From Pedobacter sp. ASV12 (GTDB taxonomy: Bacteria > Bacteroidota > Bacteroidia > Sphingobacteriales > Sphingobacteriaceae), in NCBI RefSeq assembly GCF_016429155.1, contig NZ_JAELUC010000029.1, forward strand, positions 1-47,526: a DNA stretch of 47,526 nucleotides, in the 5' to 3' direction. Under the pieces are notes generated by a model that did no database searches, was not told the DNA's origin, and saw only the letters and a program-made list of their open reading frames with translations. Every line of letters starts with the position of its first letter. Position 1 is the first letter of the stretch. Both the position numbers and the translations under genes were made by a program. Shown piece by piece: positions 35,163-45,104 of the stretch.

Positions 35163-38100
35163 ATGATTATTTATTACTTACCGCAAGAGCGTTCCCGCTA
35201 TAAAGCGCTCCTTAAATTCATTATGCTAATGAAATTAACCTGTATAGTGGTTTTCATTACTTGCCTTAATGTTTCTGCATCGGTTTTTTCGCAAGAGAAA
35301 ATAACGCTCGATGTAAAGAAGACAAAGCTGGCCAAGGTATTACAGATCATCGAACAGCAGAGCAACTACCATTTTGTGTACAGCTCGTCGTACGTGCCTG
35401 TGAACAGGATGATCAGTATTACCGTAACCAATACGCCGGTAACCGATGTATTGGCCACGGTTTTAGGCAAAACGAATTTAAAATATTCCATCTCGGCAGG
35501 TGGCTTGGTCATCATTAGCCGAAACAAGGACATCCCCATAACCGGAACCGTAAAAGATGCCAATGGCGGTGCGTTGCCAGGGGCATCGGTAAGGGTAAAA
35601 GGAACCACTACGGGGGTTTCTACCGATGTGAACGGCAAATTTGCACTGAATGTTCCCGAAAATGCCACCTTGGTCGTTTCGTATGCCGGTTTCCAATCAA
35701 AGGAAATCGTGCTGGGCACACAAACCAACATCGACGTGGTATTGGCAGAAGATACCAAGCAATTGGCCGAAGTGGTAGTAACTGCATTGGGCATTAAAAG
35801 AGAGCGTAGGGCCTTGGGCTATTCGGTAACTCAAATTGGTGGCGAAACCTTAACCCAAGCCCGAGAAAACAACGTGGCCAATTCGCTGGTAGGCAAAGTG
35901 GCTGGTTTAGACATCAGTTCTAGTACCGGTGGTGCGGGTTCGGCCACCAGTGTAACCATCAGGGGTGTTTCCAGCCTAAACCAAACTAGTCAGCCTTTGT
36001 ACGTAATTAACGGTGTACCGATGGAAAACAAGCCGGTTGGGATCAACAATCTTAATCCTTCGGGTAACAATGGTACGCAATACGACAATTCTCCCGATTT
36101 GGGCGATGCGATTGGAAACTTAAACCCCGACGACATCGAAAGTATTTCGGTACTCAAAGGAGCTGCAGCTTCTGCATTGTATGGCTATAGAGCCAAAGCA
36201 GGGGTCATCCTGATTACTACCAAAAGTGGCAAGGGCAATAACATCGAGTTTAACAGCAATTACGTGGCCGAGCAAGTAATGGACCGCACCAATTGGCAAT
36301 ATGTATATGGGCAGGGCGCCAACGGTGTAAAACCGTCGACCCAATTGGATGCTGGTACCACTGGCGGTTCGAGTTGGGGCGCAAGGCTCGATGGCAGCAG
36401 TGTGATCCAGTTTGATGGGGTAAGCCGACCTTACGTTGCCCAAAAAGATAACGTGAGCAATTTTTATCGCACGGGAGGCAGTTTTACCAATACCTTGGCT
36501 TTCAACAAGTCGTTTACTGGAGGCGTAATGCGTATTTCGGCCAGTAACCTCAACAATAATTCTGTAGTGCCCAATTCTGGCTTAAACAGGCAGAGTTTTA
36601 ACTTGGCCGGAACAGTTGATGCCATTAAAAACCTGACGATTGACGCACGCTTCAACTATATTCTCGAACAAGCCAAAAACAGGCCCATGGTTTCTGACGG
36701 AGCTGGCAATGCCAACTACAATGCTACTTTTTTGCCCACAAGTGTTGATATCAACAACTTAAAGCCCGGCAAAAAGCCCGATGGCAACGAACTTTCTTAC
36801 AACACCAGCAACAATTATGCAACCAACCCCTGGTTTGCCGCCTACGAGTTCATCCATAACACCAAAAGAGAACGTTTATTGAGCTCTTTTAATGCCAGAT
36901 ACACTTTTGACAACGGATTGTTCCTGCAAGGCCGGGTAGGTCGCGATGCTTATAACGACCAGTATACTGCGGTTACGCCTTCAGGTACGGCTTATAACCC
37001 TTTGGGAGGCATGACCGAGCAACAAACCAAATTTGCCGACGTGAATGCCGACGCCTTGATAGGCAAAAGCTTTAAGGTAAACGATTTCTCGATTACGCCA
37101 AACGTAGGCGCCAGCTTTAGGCGTACCAAAATTACGCAAACCACCAATCAGGGTGGGGAATTTGCCATATTTGGTGTTTACAAACTCACCAATACCAAAA
37201 CCAAGGCGCTCAACTATACCCAAAGCGACCAGGAAGTACAATCAGTTTACGGCACCTTGGAGCTGGCTTACAAAGATATCCTGTATCTAACCGGAAGTGG
37301 CCGTAGCGACTGGTTCTCTACTTTGGCTACGCCCGGAAAAGACAATAAGCTGAGCGTATTCTATCCATCGGTAAGCGGTTCGTTTGTATTTACCGAGCTT
37401 TGGAAACCATCGTTTTTAAGCTTCGGTAAAATAAGGGCTGGCTATGCTATTGTTGGCCAGGCCACAGACCCTTTCCAAACTCAGCTTTACTACAATTTGC
37501 GTAGCGAAACCATCAATGGTAAACCAATTGGCAATATTGTAAATCCTTACATTCCGAATTCAAGCTTAAAGGCTTCTAAGGCCAACGAATTGGAAATAGG
37601 TACCGAAATGCGTTTCTTGAACGACCGTTTGAACCTCGATGTTACCTGGTACAACAAAAAATCCAAAGACGAAATCATCAATGTAACCACATCAACGGTT
37701 ACAGGTTATAGCGGTGCGGTTCTAAACTCTGGCGAGTTGAGGAACAGGGGTATTGAAGCATTGGTATCGGGTGTAGTTTTAAAGAACAAGGATTTCAGCT
37801 GGACTTCCACTTTAAACGGCTCGTATAACGACAACAAAGTACTTACCTTAGCTCCTGGAACTGTATCGCAGCCTATTGCTACTTCGAGAACCGGGGTGGG
37901 TTTCTTGCAAAACCTGGCTGGCAAAGCCGCTGCCCAAGTAATGGCCTACGACTTTAAGTACGATGCCAGTGGCAATATTGTTAAAGACGTAAACGGTGCA
38001 CCAGAAAGGGGCGATCTCAAGGCTTACGGTTCCGCCTTTAACAAGTACACCGCAGGCTGGAACAACGAATTCGCGTATAAAAGATTTAACCTTTCGTTTT

Positions 38101-38504
38101 TAATAGATGGCAAATGGGGTGGCAAAATATTCTCGGCCACCGATTACTATGGCTATGTTTTTGGCTTGCATCAGGCTACACTCGAAAACCGGGATGCCTT
38201 GGGCGTAAATGCGGCTACTTATTATAGTACCTATGCCAACAACGTTTCTAAACAGTTTGTACAGGACGCCAGTTTCATCAAGTTTAGGCAACTGATGATC
38301 GGCTATAGCTTTCCAGCCAAAATGTTCAACAATAAAATTAAAGGCTTAAACCTAAGTTTTGTAGGGCGTAACCTGTTTATCTTGATGAAGAGAACAGACA
38401 ATATCGATCCCGAATCGAGTTATAATGCCACTTTCCCAGGCTTGGAATTGGGCGGGGTACCGCCGGTGCGCACCTATGGCCTAAATTTAAGTGTTAAGTT
38501 ATAA
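35163..38504 (+). CDS. SusC/RagA-family TonB-dependent transporter with STN domain
   Basis: Outer membrane importer barrel that, with SusD, takes up an oligomeric nutrient using TonB. Domains in the 1113 residues: an extended leader with the signal core at 22-43 (ending VFSQ), STN signalling domain about 46-120, carboxypeptidase-regulatory-like domain 125-197 (GTVKDANGGALPGASVRVKG), TonB plug from about 215 (NNVANSLVGKVAGLDISSS, SVLKGAAASALYGYRAKAGV), then the beta-barrel to the end (TYGLNLSVKL). The STN domain ties it to the upstream sigma/FecR pair. The start at 35163 gives a long basic pre-sequence; ATGs at 35223 and 35229 are alternatives. The substrate cannot be inferred. Confidence 0.95.
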   Translation: MIIYYLPQERSRYKALLKFIMLMKLTCIVVFITCLNVSASVFSQEKITLDVKKTKLAKVLQIIEQQSNYHFVYSSSYVPVNRMISITVTNTPVTDVLATVLGKTNLKYSISAGGLVIISRNKDIPITGTVKDANGGALPGASVRVKGTTTGVSTDVNGKFALNVPENATLVVSYAGFQSKEIVLGTQTNIDVVLAEDTKQLAEVVVTALGIKRERRALGYSVTQIGGETLTQARENNVANSLVGKVAGLDISSSTGGAGSATSVTIRGVSSLNQTSQPLYVINGVPMENKPVGINNLNPSGNNGTQYDNSPDLGDAIGNLNPDDIESISVLKGAAASALYGYRAKAGVILITTKSGKGNNIEFNSNYVAEQVMDRTNWQYVYGQGANGVKPSTQLDAGTTGGSSWGARLDGSSVIQFDGVSRPYVAQKDNVSNFYRTGGSFTNTLAFNKSFTGGVMRISASNLNNNSVVPNSGLNRQSFNLAGTVDAIKNLTIDARFNYILEQAKNRPMVSDGAGNANYNATFLPTSVDINNLKPGKKPDGNELSYNTSNNYATNPWFAAYEFIHNTKRERLLSSFNARYTFDNGLFLQGRVGRDAYNDQYTAVTPSGTAYNPLGGMTEQQTKFADVNADALIGKSFKVNDFSITPNVGASFRRTKITQTTNQGGEFAIFGVYKLTNTKTKALNYTQSDQEVQSVYGTLELAYKDILYLTGSGRSDWFSTLATPGKDNKLSVFYPSVSGSFVFTELWKPSFLSFGKIRAGYAIVGQATDPFQTQLYYNLRSETINGKPIGNIVNPYIPNSSLKASKANELEIGTEMRFLNDRLNLDVTWYNKKSKDEIINVTTSTVTGYSGAVLNSGELRNRGIEALVSGVVLKNKDFSWTSTLNGSYNDNKVLTLAPGTVSQPIATSRTGVGFLQNLAGKAAAQVMAYDFKYDASGNIVKDVNGAPERGDLKAYGSAFNKYTAGWNNEFAYKRFNLSFLIDGKWGGKIFSATDYYGYVFGLHQATLENRDALGVNAATYYSTYANNVSKQFVQDASFIKFRQLMIGYSFPAKMFNNKIKGLNLSFVGRNLFILMKRTDNIDPESSYNATFPGLELGGVPPVRTYGLNLSVKL

Positions 38505-38523
38505 TCCTTTAAAAAAATTGAAA

Positions 38524-40113
38524 ATGAAAACGATCAGAAAATCATATCTAGTACTTTCAGTGTTTGGATTAGCCTTAACCGCAAGCTGTACCAAAGACTT
38601 TCAAGAAATCAATACCGACCCTGTTTCGGTTGGACAAGATAAATACGACCCTAACTACCTATTGTCTACCGCCCAATTAACCTATACCGGAAGCACCGAT
38701 TTTGCCTACGAAACCTGGAGGGGCAACCTCATCTATGCCTCAACCATGATGCAGGGCCTTTCATCGGTAATCAGCTATTGGGCAGGCGATAAGTACATGC
38801 TCAACGAAGGCTACACCGCGGCCTATTGGGAAAAAGCCTATCCAGATCAGGTTAAATACATTGTAGATCTAGTCGAATCGACCAAAACAAAGCCTCAGTA
38901 CAACAATGTTTACCAAGTTGGCAGGATTTGGAAAGCGCTTATTTTCGAGAGGCTAACCGATTTGTATGGCGATATCCCTTATTTCGATGCCGGACGCGGC
39001 TATTATAACGGTAACCTTTACCCCAAATACGATAGTCAGCAGGCTATTTATGCCGACCTGTTAAAGGAGTTGGACGAGGCCAGCTCGGCACTAACTACCG
39101 GTGGAGGTGCCGTCAGTGGCGATTTGATTTATGGTGGCGATATCAACAAATGGAAACGTTTTGGCTACAGCCTGATGCTGCGCATGGCGATGCGATTGAG
39201 CAAAGCCGATGCAACAATGGCCCAAAACTACATCAACAAAGCCATTGGCAAAACCATGACCAGCAACGACGATAACGCCTTTGTACACCATGATGCCTCT
39301 GGTGGACGTGTAACCAAAAACAGAAATAGCCAAGTCTTGCTGGGGGATGGCGGTCAGGAAAACTTTTACGTAAGGTGGAGCAATACCTTCGTTAATTACC
39401 TAAAAAGCAATGCCGATCCTCGATTAGGCAAAGTAGCGGTAACCAAGCTGTATCTTACCGATGGCGACAAAAGCATTAAAGGTCAAAACCCAGCCTACGA
39501 TGCCACGCCAGCCAACCAAAAGGGAATGCCAAACGGCAAAGACCTGAGTGGCATTGCCGGTAGGGATGTACGTCAAGATCCTTCGTTTACCGCTTTTATC
39601 GACTATTCTTCTCCACATCCAGGCATGATTAAGGAAGATGGCAATACCTTTATCTTAACTTATGCCGAAACCGAACTGATGTGGGCCGAAGCGGCGCAAC
39701 GCTACGGCATCAATGGTCCGGCAGCCACACATTACAATGCAGGCGTAACCGCCGCCATCACTTTCTTGTCGCAGTACGATGCGGCCATGGCCGTAAGCGC
39801 TGGCGATGCAGCTGCTTATTTAACAGCACATCCTTATGTAGCAGCCAACGGGCTCGAAATGATTGCCACGCAATATTGGGCGCATACCATTACCATGCTC
39901 GATTTTTACGAAACCTGGTCTAACTGGCGCAGAACCGGTTTGCCAGCCCTTGTACCAATTGTTTACCCAAATACCAATACTGGTGGCTCCATTCCACGCC
40001 GTTTTCCTTATCCTTTATCAGAAGGCGTATCTAATGCGGCCAATTACCGTAGCGCCTCTGCGGCTGTTCCAGGTGGTGATAAGCTGGTGGGGAAAGTTTG
40101 GTGGGACAAATAA
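38524..40113 (+). CDS. SusD/RagB-family nutrient-binding lipoprotein
   Basis: Outer-surface lipoprotein that caps the SusC barrel. From the ATG at 38524 it is 529 residues. The lipobox is LTASC with C22 as the lipidated residue, followed by the typical TKDFQEINTDPVSV. Stretches such as QVGRIWKALIFERLTDLYGD, IPYFDAG and TYAETELMWAEAAQRYG mark it as the SusD-like_2 type of helical-repeat protein. An upstream in-frame ATG (38491) would lie inside the end of susC and is rejected. A strong terminator follows; no glycoside hydrolase, lyase or peptidase is nearby. Confidence 0.94.
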   Translation: MKTIRKSYLVLSVFGLALTASCTKDFQEINTDPVSVGQDKYDPNYLLSTAQLTYTGSTDFAYETWRGNLIYASTMMQGLSSVISYWAGDKYMLNEGYTAAYWEKAYPDQVKYIVDLVESTKTKPQYNNVYQVGRIWKALIFERLTDLYGDIPYFDAGRGYYNGNLYPKYDSQQAIYADLLKELDEASSALTTGGGAVSGDLIYGGDINKWKRFGYSLMLRMAMRLSKADATMAQNYINKAIGKTMTSNDDNAFVHHDASGGRVTKNRNSQVLLGDGGQENFYVRWSNTFVNYLKSNADPRLGKVAVTKLYLTDGDKSIKGQNPAYDATPANQKGMPNGKDLSGIAGRDVRQDPSFTAFIDYSSPHPGMIKEDGNTFILTYAETELMWAEAAQRYGINGPAATHYNAGVTAAITFLSQYDAAMAVSAGDAAAYLTAHPYVAANGLEMIATQYWAHTITMLDFYETWSNWRRTGLPALVPIVYPNTNTGGSIPRRFPYPLSEGVSNAANYRSASAAVPGGDKLVGKVWWDK

Positions 40114-40135
40114 CTCTAGCTCATCATCCGTAAAT

Positions 40136-40170
40136 AAAAAGGCCGGTTGCAATTGCTCCGGCCTTTTTTA
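40136..40170 (+). terminator. Rho-independent terminator after susD
   Basis: AAAAAGGCCGG (40136-40146) pairs with CCGGCCTTTTT (40158-40168) around an 11-base loop containing GCAATTGC. It separates the susCD transcript from the LRR operon. The following 105 bases show no clear promoter. Confidence 0.9.
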
Positions 40171-40275
40171 TGGCCTAAAGGCACATACTTACTTTTAGGT
40201 ATTTTGCACATTCGATTTCGCAGGTGCTTTTGCATTAGCTAATTTGGTTCATTATTAATCAATTGACGCGCAGTT

Positions 40276-42459
40276 ATGGAAATCCTAAAACGTCTTTCGC
40301 CTACCTTTTTAAGGTTAATTGCCTTCGTATTTGTCCTAACGCTCTGTGTGGCCGTGCAGCCTGGTGCTGCACAGCAGGCCACCAAAAAAAAGCCCGCTAA
40401 AACTACAGGTACAAAAAGCAAAACCAGCAAGATAAAGACAATCGCAAAACCTGCACCGGCTAAACCCATGGAGGCAGAAGAGGAAGAAGAACCCATGCCC
40501 GAACCAGAACCTCCGGTGGTGGCCAGGCCGCCTAGCTATGTAGACTATGAGCAGAAGGAGCGTTTTGTTACGATTGCCAAAGCCTTGCCTGTGGCCGAAC
40601 AAGTAGAATACCTCGACCTAAGCAAGCAACTGCTGAAGGTACTGCCTCCAGAAATCAAAAAATTTCAAAACGTAGTCCTGATTAATCTTAAACACAATCC
40701 TTTAAAGAAGTTCCCTGTCGAACTGTTAGAGCTCCCATCGCTTAAATACCTGCTATTAGACAGTACAGGTTTATCCAGTATCAAGCTCAGCGACGAAGAA
40801 ATGGCCAAAGCCAAACAGTCGAATATCACTTTTATTTCGCTCAACGGCAATAAATTTGGCAGGTTTCCGGTACAATTGCTACAATTGGCCAAGCTGAACG
40901 AATTGAGTTTAGCGAATAACCAGATTTCGAGTTGCGCTTTCGAAAAAGGCTACGACCCGAGTACAAATGCACTGGAAATCATTTCGCTTCAAGACAACAG
41001 GCTGAGCGAAATGCCACTTAGCCTAGGCCAATTGCCGGCATTAACCAAGTTAAACCTGGCAGGAAACGACATCCGGTCGCTCGAGAAGCTGAGCGGCTAT
41101 AAAAACCTCAAAAACCTTAGGTTGAACGATAACCCCATTAAGGAGGTACCAGCCTCTTTTTACAATCTTTCCCAATTGGAAGAGCTCAACATCGACCAAA
41201 CCAAAATTACCGCTTTACCCGATTCTATCGGACGTTTAGCCAAGCTTCGCGCCCTGACCATTCCGGCAACTTTCCTAAAATTTCCTAAAGACTTTGGTGA
41301 GCTTAAGCTCTTGTACGAACTGTACCTCACATACCAGAAGCCCATTAGCATGAGCAATGCCGAAGCCAATACCAAAAGGCTAACCGAATTTCCAACGGCA
41401 GTATTGCAATGCCAGCGGTTAAAAACACTGGTTATTGCTGGATTAGAACTCAATCAAATCCCTACAGAAATAGCGCAGCTTAAGCGTTTGGAAACCATCG
41501 ACTTTAGCAACAGCAACCTTACAGCCGTACCTTCGTCGCTCTTTACCTTGCCCAGTCTCAAAACACTGAACCTCAGTGGCAACAAGATAAAAGACATTCG
41601 CATTACCGCTGGCCAGCTTACGTCGGTAACCATGCTCAACCTGCAGAATTCGCCGGTTAACGGGCAATCGCTGATCAACTTGCGCAGGAACCTGCCGCAG
41701 GCAAAAATGAATTATTTTGATGTCGATTTTGGCCTCAATTTTACCAGTTTCCCCTTGCCCTATAAATCGAGGGCGCAGTTTAGAAACCTGTATGCGGCCT
41801 GCGACAAAAACGATCCAAATGCCTTTTTCGAATTGGGTCGTTTCTTTGAAGTAAACCAAGACTATGGCCTGGCAGAGAAATCCTATAGGGCAGTTACCGA
41901 TAATCCAGCGTTTACGGGGACTGGAAAAGCAATGACTTGTTTGCTTAAAATAGCCGAAATATACGACGATATTAAAAACGAAAAAAACTATGTTTCGCCT
42001 TATAAACGCAAACTATACGCCAATTATACCGATTACTCAACAACGGCTGCACAAAATAAGGCCCATACCATTTATGTACAGATCAGCGATACAGAGGCTA
42101 AAGACGCCATAGCCAAACAGGCACAGAAAAAGGCCAGGGCACGCCTGAACATGATGTGCAACGAAATGGCCGATAACCTCCAAAAGATTTACGAATACAA
42201 CAATAGCGAAATCGAACGGCTGATAGGAGGGTCTGGCAATATGCAAAACGTATCGGCATTGGGCAGCAAACTCATGAACGATAGTGCCGTGCAAGGCAGT
42301 CAAACAGGCACTTTGCTTGGTGCTGCTACCAATATTTTTGGCAAGGTATCCTCAAGCGTAAAAGACGATAAAGCCGATCGGCTCAAAGCTGACAACCAGC
42401 GTTTAAAAAATGAAATTGCCAACCTGAGGTCTACTGCCACCAAATACATGTCGCTATGA
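40276..42459 (+). CDS. Secreted leucine-rich repeat protein with helical C-terminal region
   Basis: Function unknown. The 727 residues contain a signal peptide (about 1-34, ending GAAQQ), a lysine/threonine-rich stretch (36-62), an acidic and proline-rich linker (64-85), then ten or more leucine-rich repeats (about 110-480, e.g. LNELSLANNQISSC, LTKLNLAGNDIRSLEKLSGY, LKTLNLSGNKIKDI). After these comes a Sel1/TPR-like helical part (NAFFELGRFFEVNQDYGLAE) and a C-terminal coiled coil (DRLKADNQRLKNEIANLRST). No lipobox and no type IX sorting domain was seen. LRRs suggest protein binding. Its stop overlaps the next start in ATGA (42456-42459). Confidence 0.88.
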   Translation: MEILKRLSPTFLRLIAFVFVLTLCVAVQPGAAQQATKKKPAKTTGTKSKTSKIKTIAKPAPAKPMEAEEEEEPMPEPEPPVVARPPSYVDYEQKERFVTIAKALPVAEQVEYLDLSKQLLKVLPPEIKKFQNVVLINLKHNPLKKFPVELLELPSLKYLLLDSTGLSSIKLSDEEMAKAKQSNITFISLNGNKFGRFPVQLLQLAKLNELSLANNQISSCAFEKGYDPSTNALEIISLQDNRLSEMPLSLGQLPALTKLNLAGNDIRSLEKLSGYKNLKNLRLNDNPIKEVPASFYNLSQLEELNIDQTKITALPDSIGRLAKLRALTIPATFLKFPKDFGELKLLYELYLTYQKPISMSNAEANTKRLTEFPTAVLQCQRLKTLVIAGLELNQIPTEIAQLKRLETIDFSNSNLTAVPSSLFTLPSLKTLNLSGNKIKDIRITAGQLTSVTMLNLQNSPVNGQSLINLRRNLPQAKMNYFDVDFGLNFTSFPLPYKSRAQFRNLYAACDKNDPNAFFELGRFFEVNQDYGLAEKSYRAVTDNPAFTGTGKAMTCLLKIAEIYDDIKNEKNYVSPYKRKLYANYTDYSTTAAQNKAHTIYVQISDTEAKDAIAKQAQKKARARLNMMCNEMADNLQKIYEYNNSEIERLIGGSGNMQNVSALGSKLMNDSAVQGSQTGTLLGAATNIFGKVSSSVKDDKADRLKADNQRLKNEIANLRSTATKYMSL

Positions 42460-43814
42460 GAAAATTGCTTTTGATGAGTTTATTATGGCCAATGTTTGCC
42501 CTGGCGCAAGAGGTAGATAGGGCAAGTTACCAAAAGCGGTTTGACGATTGCAATGCCGAAAAAGCAAGTTTAACCCAAAAGCTCATGGCCATGAGGCAGG
42601 ATAAGAAAACCTCTTTAGAAGAGTTTCGCCAAGGCCTTTTTTGTAGCGATTGCAAGCGCAGCAAAACGGAAGTTGAAAAACAAGACCGCATCGATTTTCA
42701 AAGCCATATTGCGGCAGGAGCCAAAAGCGGCAGGAGGGTAGTGGCCGCAACGGCAGAGCAGATAGCTAAAAAAGAGCAGGAATATAACAATAAAATCAGT
42801 CAGCTCGAAAATAGCGTGGATGGCAAAAGGTTAGATTGCGAGCGCATAAATGCCCAATACCTGAGCGCTACCAAACAAGCCCAACAAAGGCAGCAGGATT
42901 TAGCGGAAGCCGACCAGAAAAAGCAGCAGCAAATGGCTACCGTCAATGCCAATGCTGCCGCAAACGAAAAACAAAAGCAACAAGCCTTGGCTCAGCAGCA
43001 GGCATTAGCCGAATTGGAACGTCAACGCCTGCTGCAACAGCAAAAAGACAACCTGCTGGCCGCCAACCAGGCACAGCTCAATAATGAAATGGCTGATAAC
43101 AATGCCAATACCCAATCAAAGCTAGACCAGCACCGCGCCAACAATACCCTTGATGATGTACCCCAAGACAACTACAAGAGCGATGCAAGAGAAGTAGTAA
43201 AAAATACCAACAGCAGAACTTTGGCCGAGGCTGCTTTTGAAAAGGTCCAGCCGTCGCCCTATCTCAAAAATGGCTTGGAAAGTTTTACCAATTACATTAA
43301 AGAAAGGGGTAAGCGCCTGAAAGAGAAATGGGTAGATTACGAAGTAGCCAACGTGGCTACCATTTTTGGCATCACACCTTCAAAAGATGAAGAAGAAGCG
43401 GCATTGAGCAGGGAGTTTAACGGATTAAAGGATGACCTCAATCCCAAGAACTTTAAAGACAGGATCATTGGCAAAATCGAAGAGAAATCCAGACAGTTCG
43501 CCACGAAATACCTGCAGGATTTCGTAGACAAAGACCCTGTACTTAAAAAGTACACCAGCATATTCGAACAATCGAGGGCTGAAGTCAAAAAGTACGACGC
43601 CATTACCCTAACCGAATACCATAAGGAGATCAGGGGACACGTTGGAAAGTTATTTGACGCCTTTGACGCCAGCGATACCAGCGAGATAGAGGCGATAGAT
43701 AAAGAGTTTTGGCAAACTTTGCCTAAAAAAACCTTTGGTTTGCTGCGTCACTATGTAATGCAGAAAAAAAGTCCGGTTGAAGACATTAAAATTATCGTAA
43801 ATGGCAACAATTAA
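42456..43814 (+). CDS. Secreted glutamine-rich coiled-coil protein
   Basis: I do not recognise this family. The 452-residue protein begins with a signal peptide (MRKLLLMSLLWPMFALAQ). A cysteine pair C63-x-x-C66 (GLFCSDCKRSK) is followed by a long coiled coil of about 100-230, very rich in Gln and Ala (QQALAELERQRLLQQQKD). The C-terminal half is helical and charged (ITPSKDEEEAALSREFNGLK, DRIIGKIEEKSRQFATKYLQ). It overlaps the LRR gene by 4 bases and the next gene by 14, so the three products are probably made in fixed proportion. A structural or scaffold role is a guess. Confidence 0.82.
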   Translation: MRKLLLMSLLWPMFALAQEVDRASYQKRFDDCNAEKASLTQKLMAMRQDKKTSLEEFRQGLFCSDCKRSKTEVEKQDRIDFQSHIAAGAKSGRRVVAATAEQIAKKEQEYNNKISQLENSVDGKRLDCERINAQYLSATKQAQQRQQDLAEADQKKQQQMATVNANAAANEKQKQQALAQQQALAELERQRLLQQQKDNLLAANQAQLNNEMADNNANTQSKLDQHRANNTLDDVPQDNYKSDAREVVKNTNSRTLAEAAFEKVQPSPYLKNGLESFTNYIKERGKRLKEKWVDYEVANVATIFGITPSKDEEEAALSREFNGLKDDLNPKNFKDRIIGKIEEKSRQFATKYLQDFVDKDPVLKKYTSIFEQSRAEVKKYDAITLTEYHKEIRGHVGKLFDAFDASDTSEIEAIDKEFWQTLPKKTFGLLRHYVMQKKSPVEDIKIIVNGNN

Positions 43815-44625
43815 ATGGGGCAACATTTGTTTGCTTTTGGTCTTCCTGCTCGGCTTTAAGGTAAAGGCCCAAAATATAGATGTAAAAGAACTGATCAACA
43901 TCAACAAGCCCTTTGAGCAGAGTCTGTTTCCCAAAGTTAGCCATGCCATCCATAATTTTGCGGTTATCGATCCCGGCCTGTCGGTTGTGCCAATTGCGGG
44001 AGGCATTTACATTGCGGGCTGGAAAAAATGGTTTTTGGCCCCATCGGCTAAGAGCATTGTTCATGCCATCGATTACCTGCCCAATGATACTTCGGTATAC
44101 CTGATCGCCGAAAAAGAGGGGAAGAAAATGTTGTTGCAGCTAAATGGGGCCGCAACAAACAATACTCCGGTATTATTGGCATATCTACCTGGTGGCAGCT
44201 ACAATATCAGATGTGTAAATAAGAACCTGATGTATATTATGGGCAGGCAAGACAAGCTTTGGAAGGTTTGGAAGTACAACGGCAAGGAATTGCAGCTCTT
44301 CTTTGAAAGCGAAATAGCCATTAACGATATGGCCACCACCACAACAGCTGTAGTCATGGCCATTGGCCACACGGTGGTTTATTATGGACCTAAAGTATCA
44401 AGAGAAGTAATTAAGCTCGATCTCAAAATAGACGGCATAGCCATAGCTGCCGATGGAACCCTGTTTGTTTCTACAGAAAAAGGTATTCTTCATTACCTTT
44501 CGCCAGAATACATTAGCGATGCCGATATTGTAACCAGTTACATTCATGGCAAATTGAGGGTCTTTAAAAATACCCTGTACGTATTATGGCGCGAGCAGAA
44601 CCAGGTCTTGGAATTAGGGCTTTAA
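43801..44625 (+). CDS. Secreted beta-propeller-like protein
   Basis: Unrecognised. 274 residues with a signal peptide (about 1-24, ending FKVKAQ). The mature part has repeating strand patterns typical of propellers (SVYLIAEKEGKKMLLQLNGA, LMYIMGRQDKLWKVWKYNGK, IAIAADGTLFVSTEKGILHY), though the copies are too diverged to count blades with certainty. It begins inside the end of the coiled-coil gene (14-base overlap) and is the last of the three-gene set. It ends one base before the convergent Ohr gene, with no terminator between. Confidence 0.8.
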   Translation: MATIKWGNICLLLVFLLGFKVKAQNIDVKELININKPFEQSLFPKVSHAIHNFAVIDPGLSVVPIAGGIYIAGWKKWFLAPSAKSIVHAIDYLPNDTSVYLIAEKEGKKMLLQLNGAATNNTPVLLAYLPGGSYNIRCVNKNLMYIMGRQDKLWKVWKYNGKELQLFFESEIAINDMATTTTAVVMAIGHTVVYYGPKVSREVIKLDLKIDGIAIAADGTLFVSTEKGILHYLSPEYISDADIVTSYIHGKLRVFKNTLYVLWREQNQVLELGL

Positions 44626-44626
44626 A

Positions 44627-45037
44627 CTATACTGCAGTAACCCTTGTTTCGATATTGCCTCTGGTTGCTCTCGAATAAGGGCATGCCCGATGCGCCTTGT
44701 CTGCCAGTTGCTGTGCTTCTTCATGGCTGATGCCTGGCACATGAACATCTAAATCGGCAGAGAGCACAAAAGCATTGCCGTCTTTGTTAAAGGAAACATG
44801 CACATTGACATGGGCTTCGCTTACATCAATGCCATCATGCACCGCCACACTCCCTAAAGCCCCTAAATAACAGGCACCCCAGGCCGCCGCAAAAAGTTGT
44901 TCTGGATTGCTTGCCCCACCTTGACCACCCATTTCTTTGGGCTTCCTTAAATCAAAATCTAAAATGCCATCACTCGATTTAATGTGGCCATCTCTACCGC
45001 CTATAGCCGTAACAGATGCCGTATATAATTTTTCCAT
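44627..45037 (-). CDS. ohr: Organic hydroperoxide resistance protein (Ohr/OsmC family)
   Basis: A thiol peroxidase that reduces organic and fatty acid hydroperoxides. Both redox cysteines are in place: C56 (AWGACYLGAL) and C119 (HRACPYSRATRGN), within 136 residues. The Ohr opening KLYTASVTAIGGRDGHIKSS and LRKPKEMGGQGGASNPEQLF place it in the Ohr branch and not OsmC. I start it at the ATG at 45037; ten extra upstream codons are not family-like. No OhrR-type regulator is in the window. Confidence 0.93.
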   Translation of the reverse strand: MEKLYTASVTAIGGRDGHIKSSDGILDFDLRKPKEMGGQGGASNPEQLFAAAWGACYLGALGSVAVHDGIDVSEAHVNVHVSFNKDGNAFVLSADLDVHVPGISHEEAQQLADKAHRACPYSRATRGNIETRVTAV

Positions 45038-45104
45038 ATCATTTCGTATTAATCCCTTAATTAACAAAATGGATATGAACTTGTTTGAAAATGAATGTTT
45101 GCTG

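Noticed and set aside
38491..38523. Earlier in-frame ATG for the SusD gene
   Set aside because: It lies within the end of susC and would put 11 residues before a normal lipoprotein signal.
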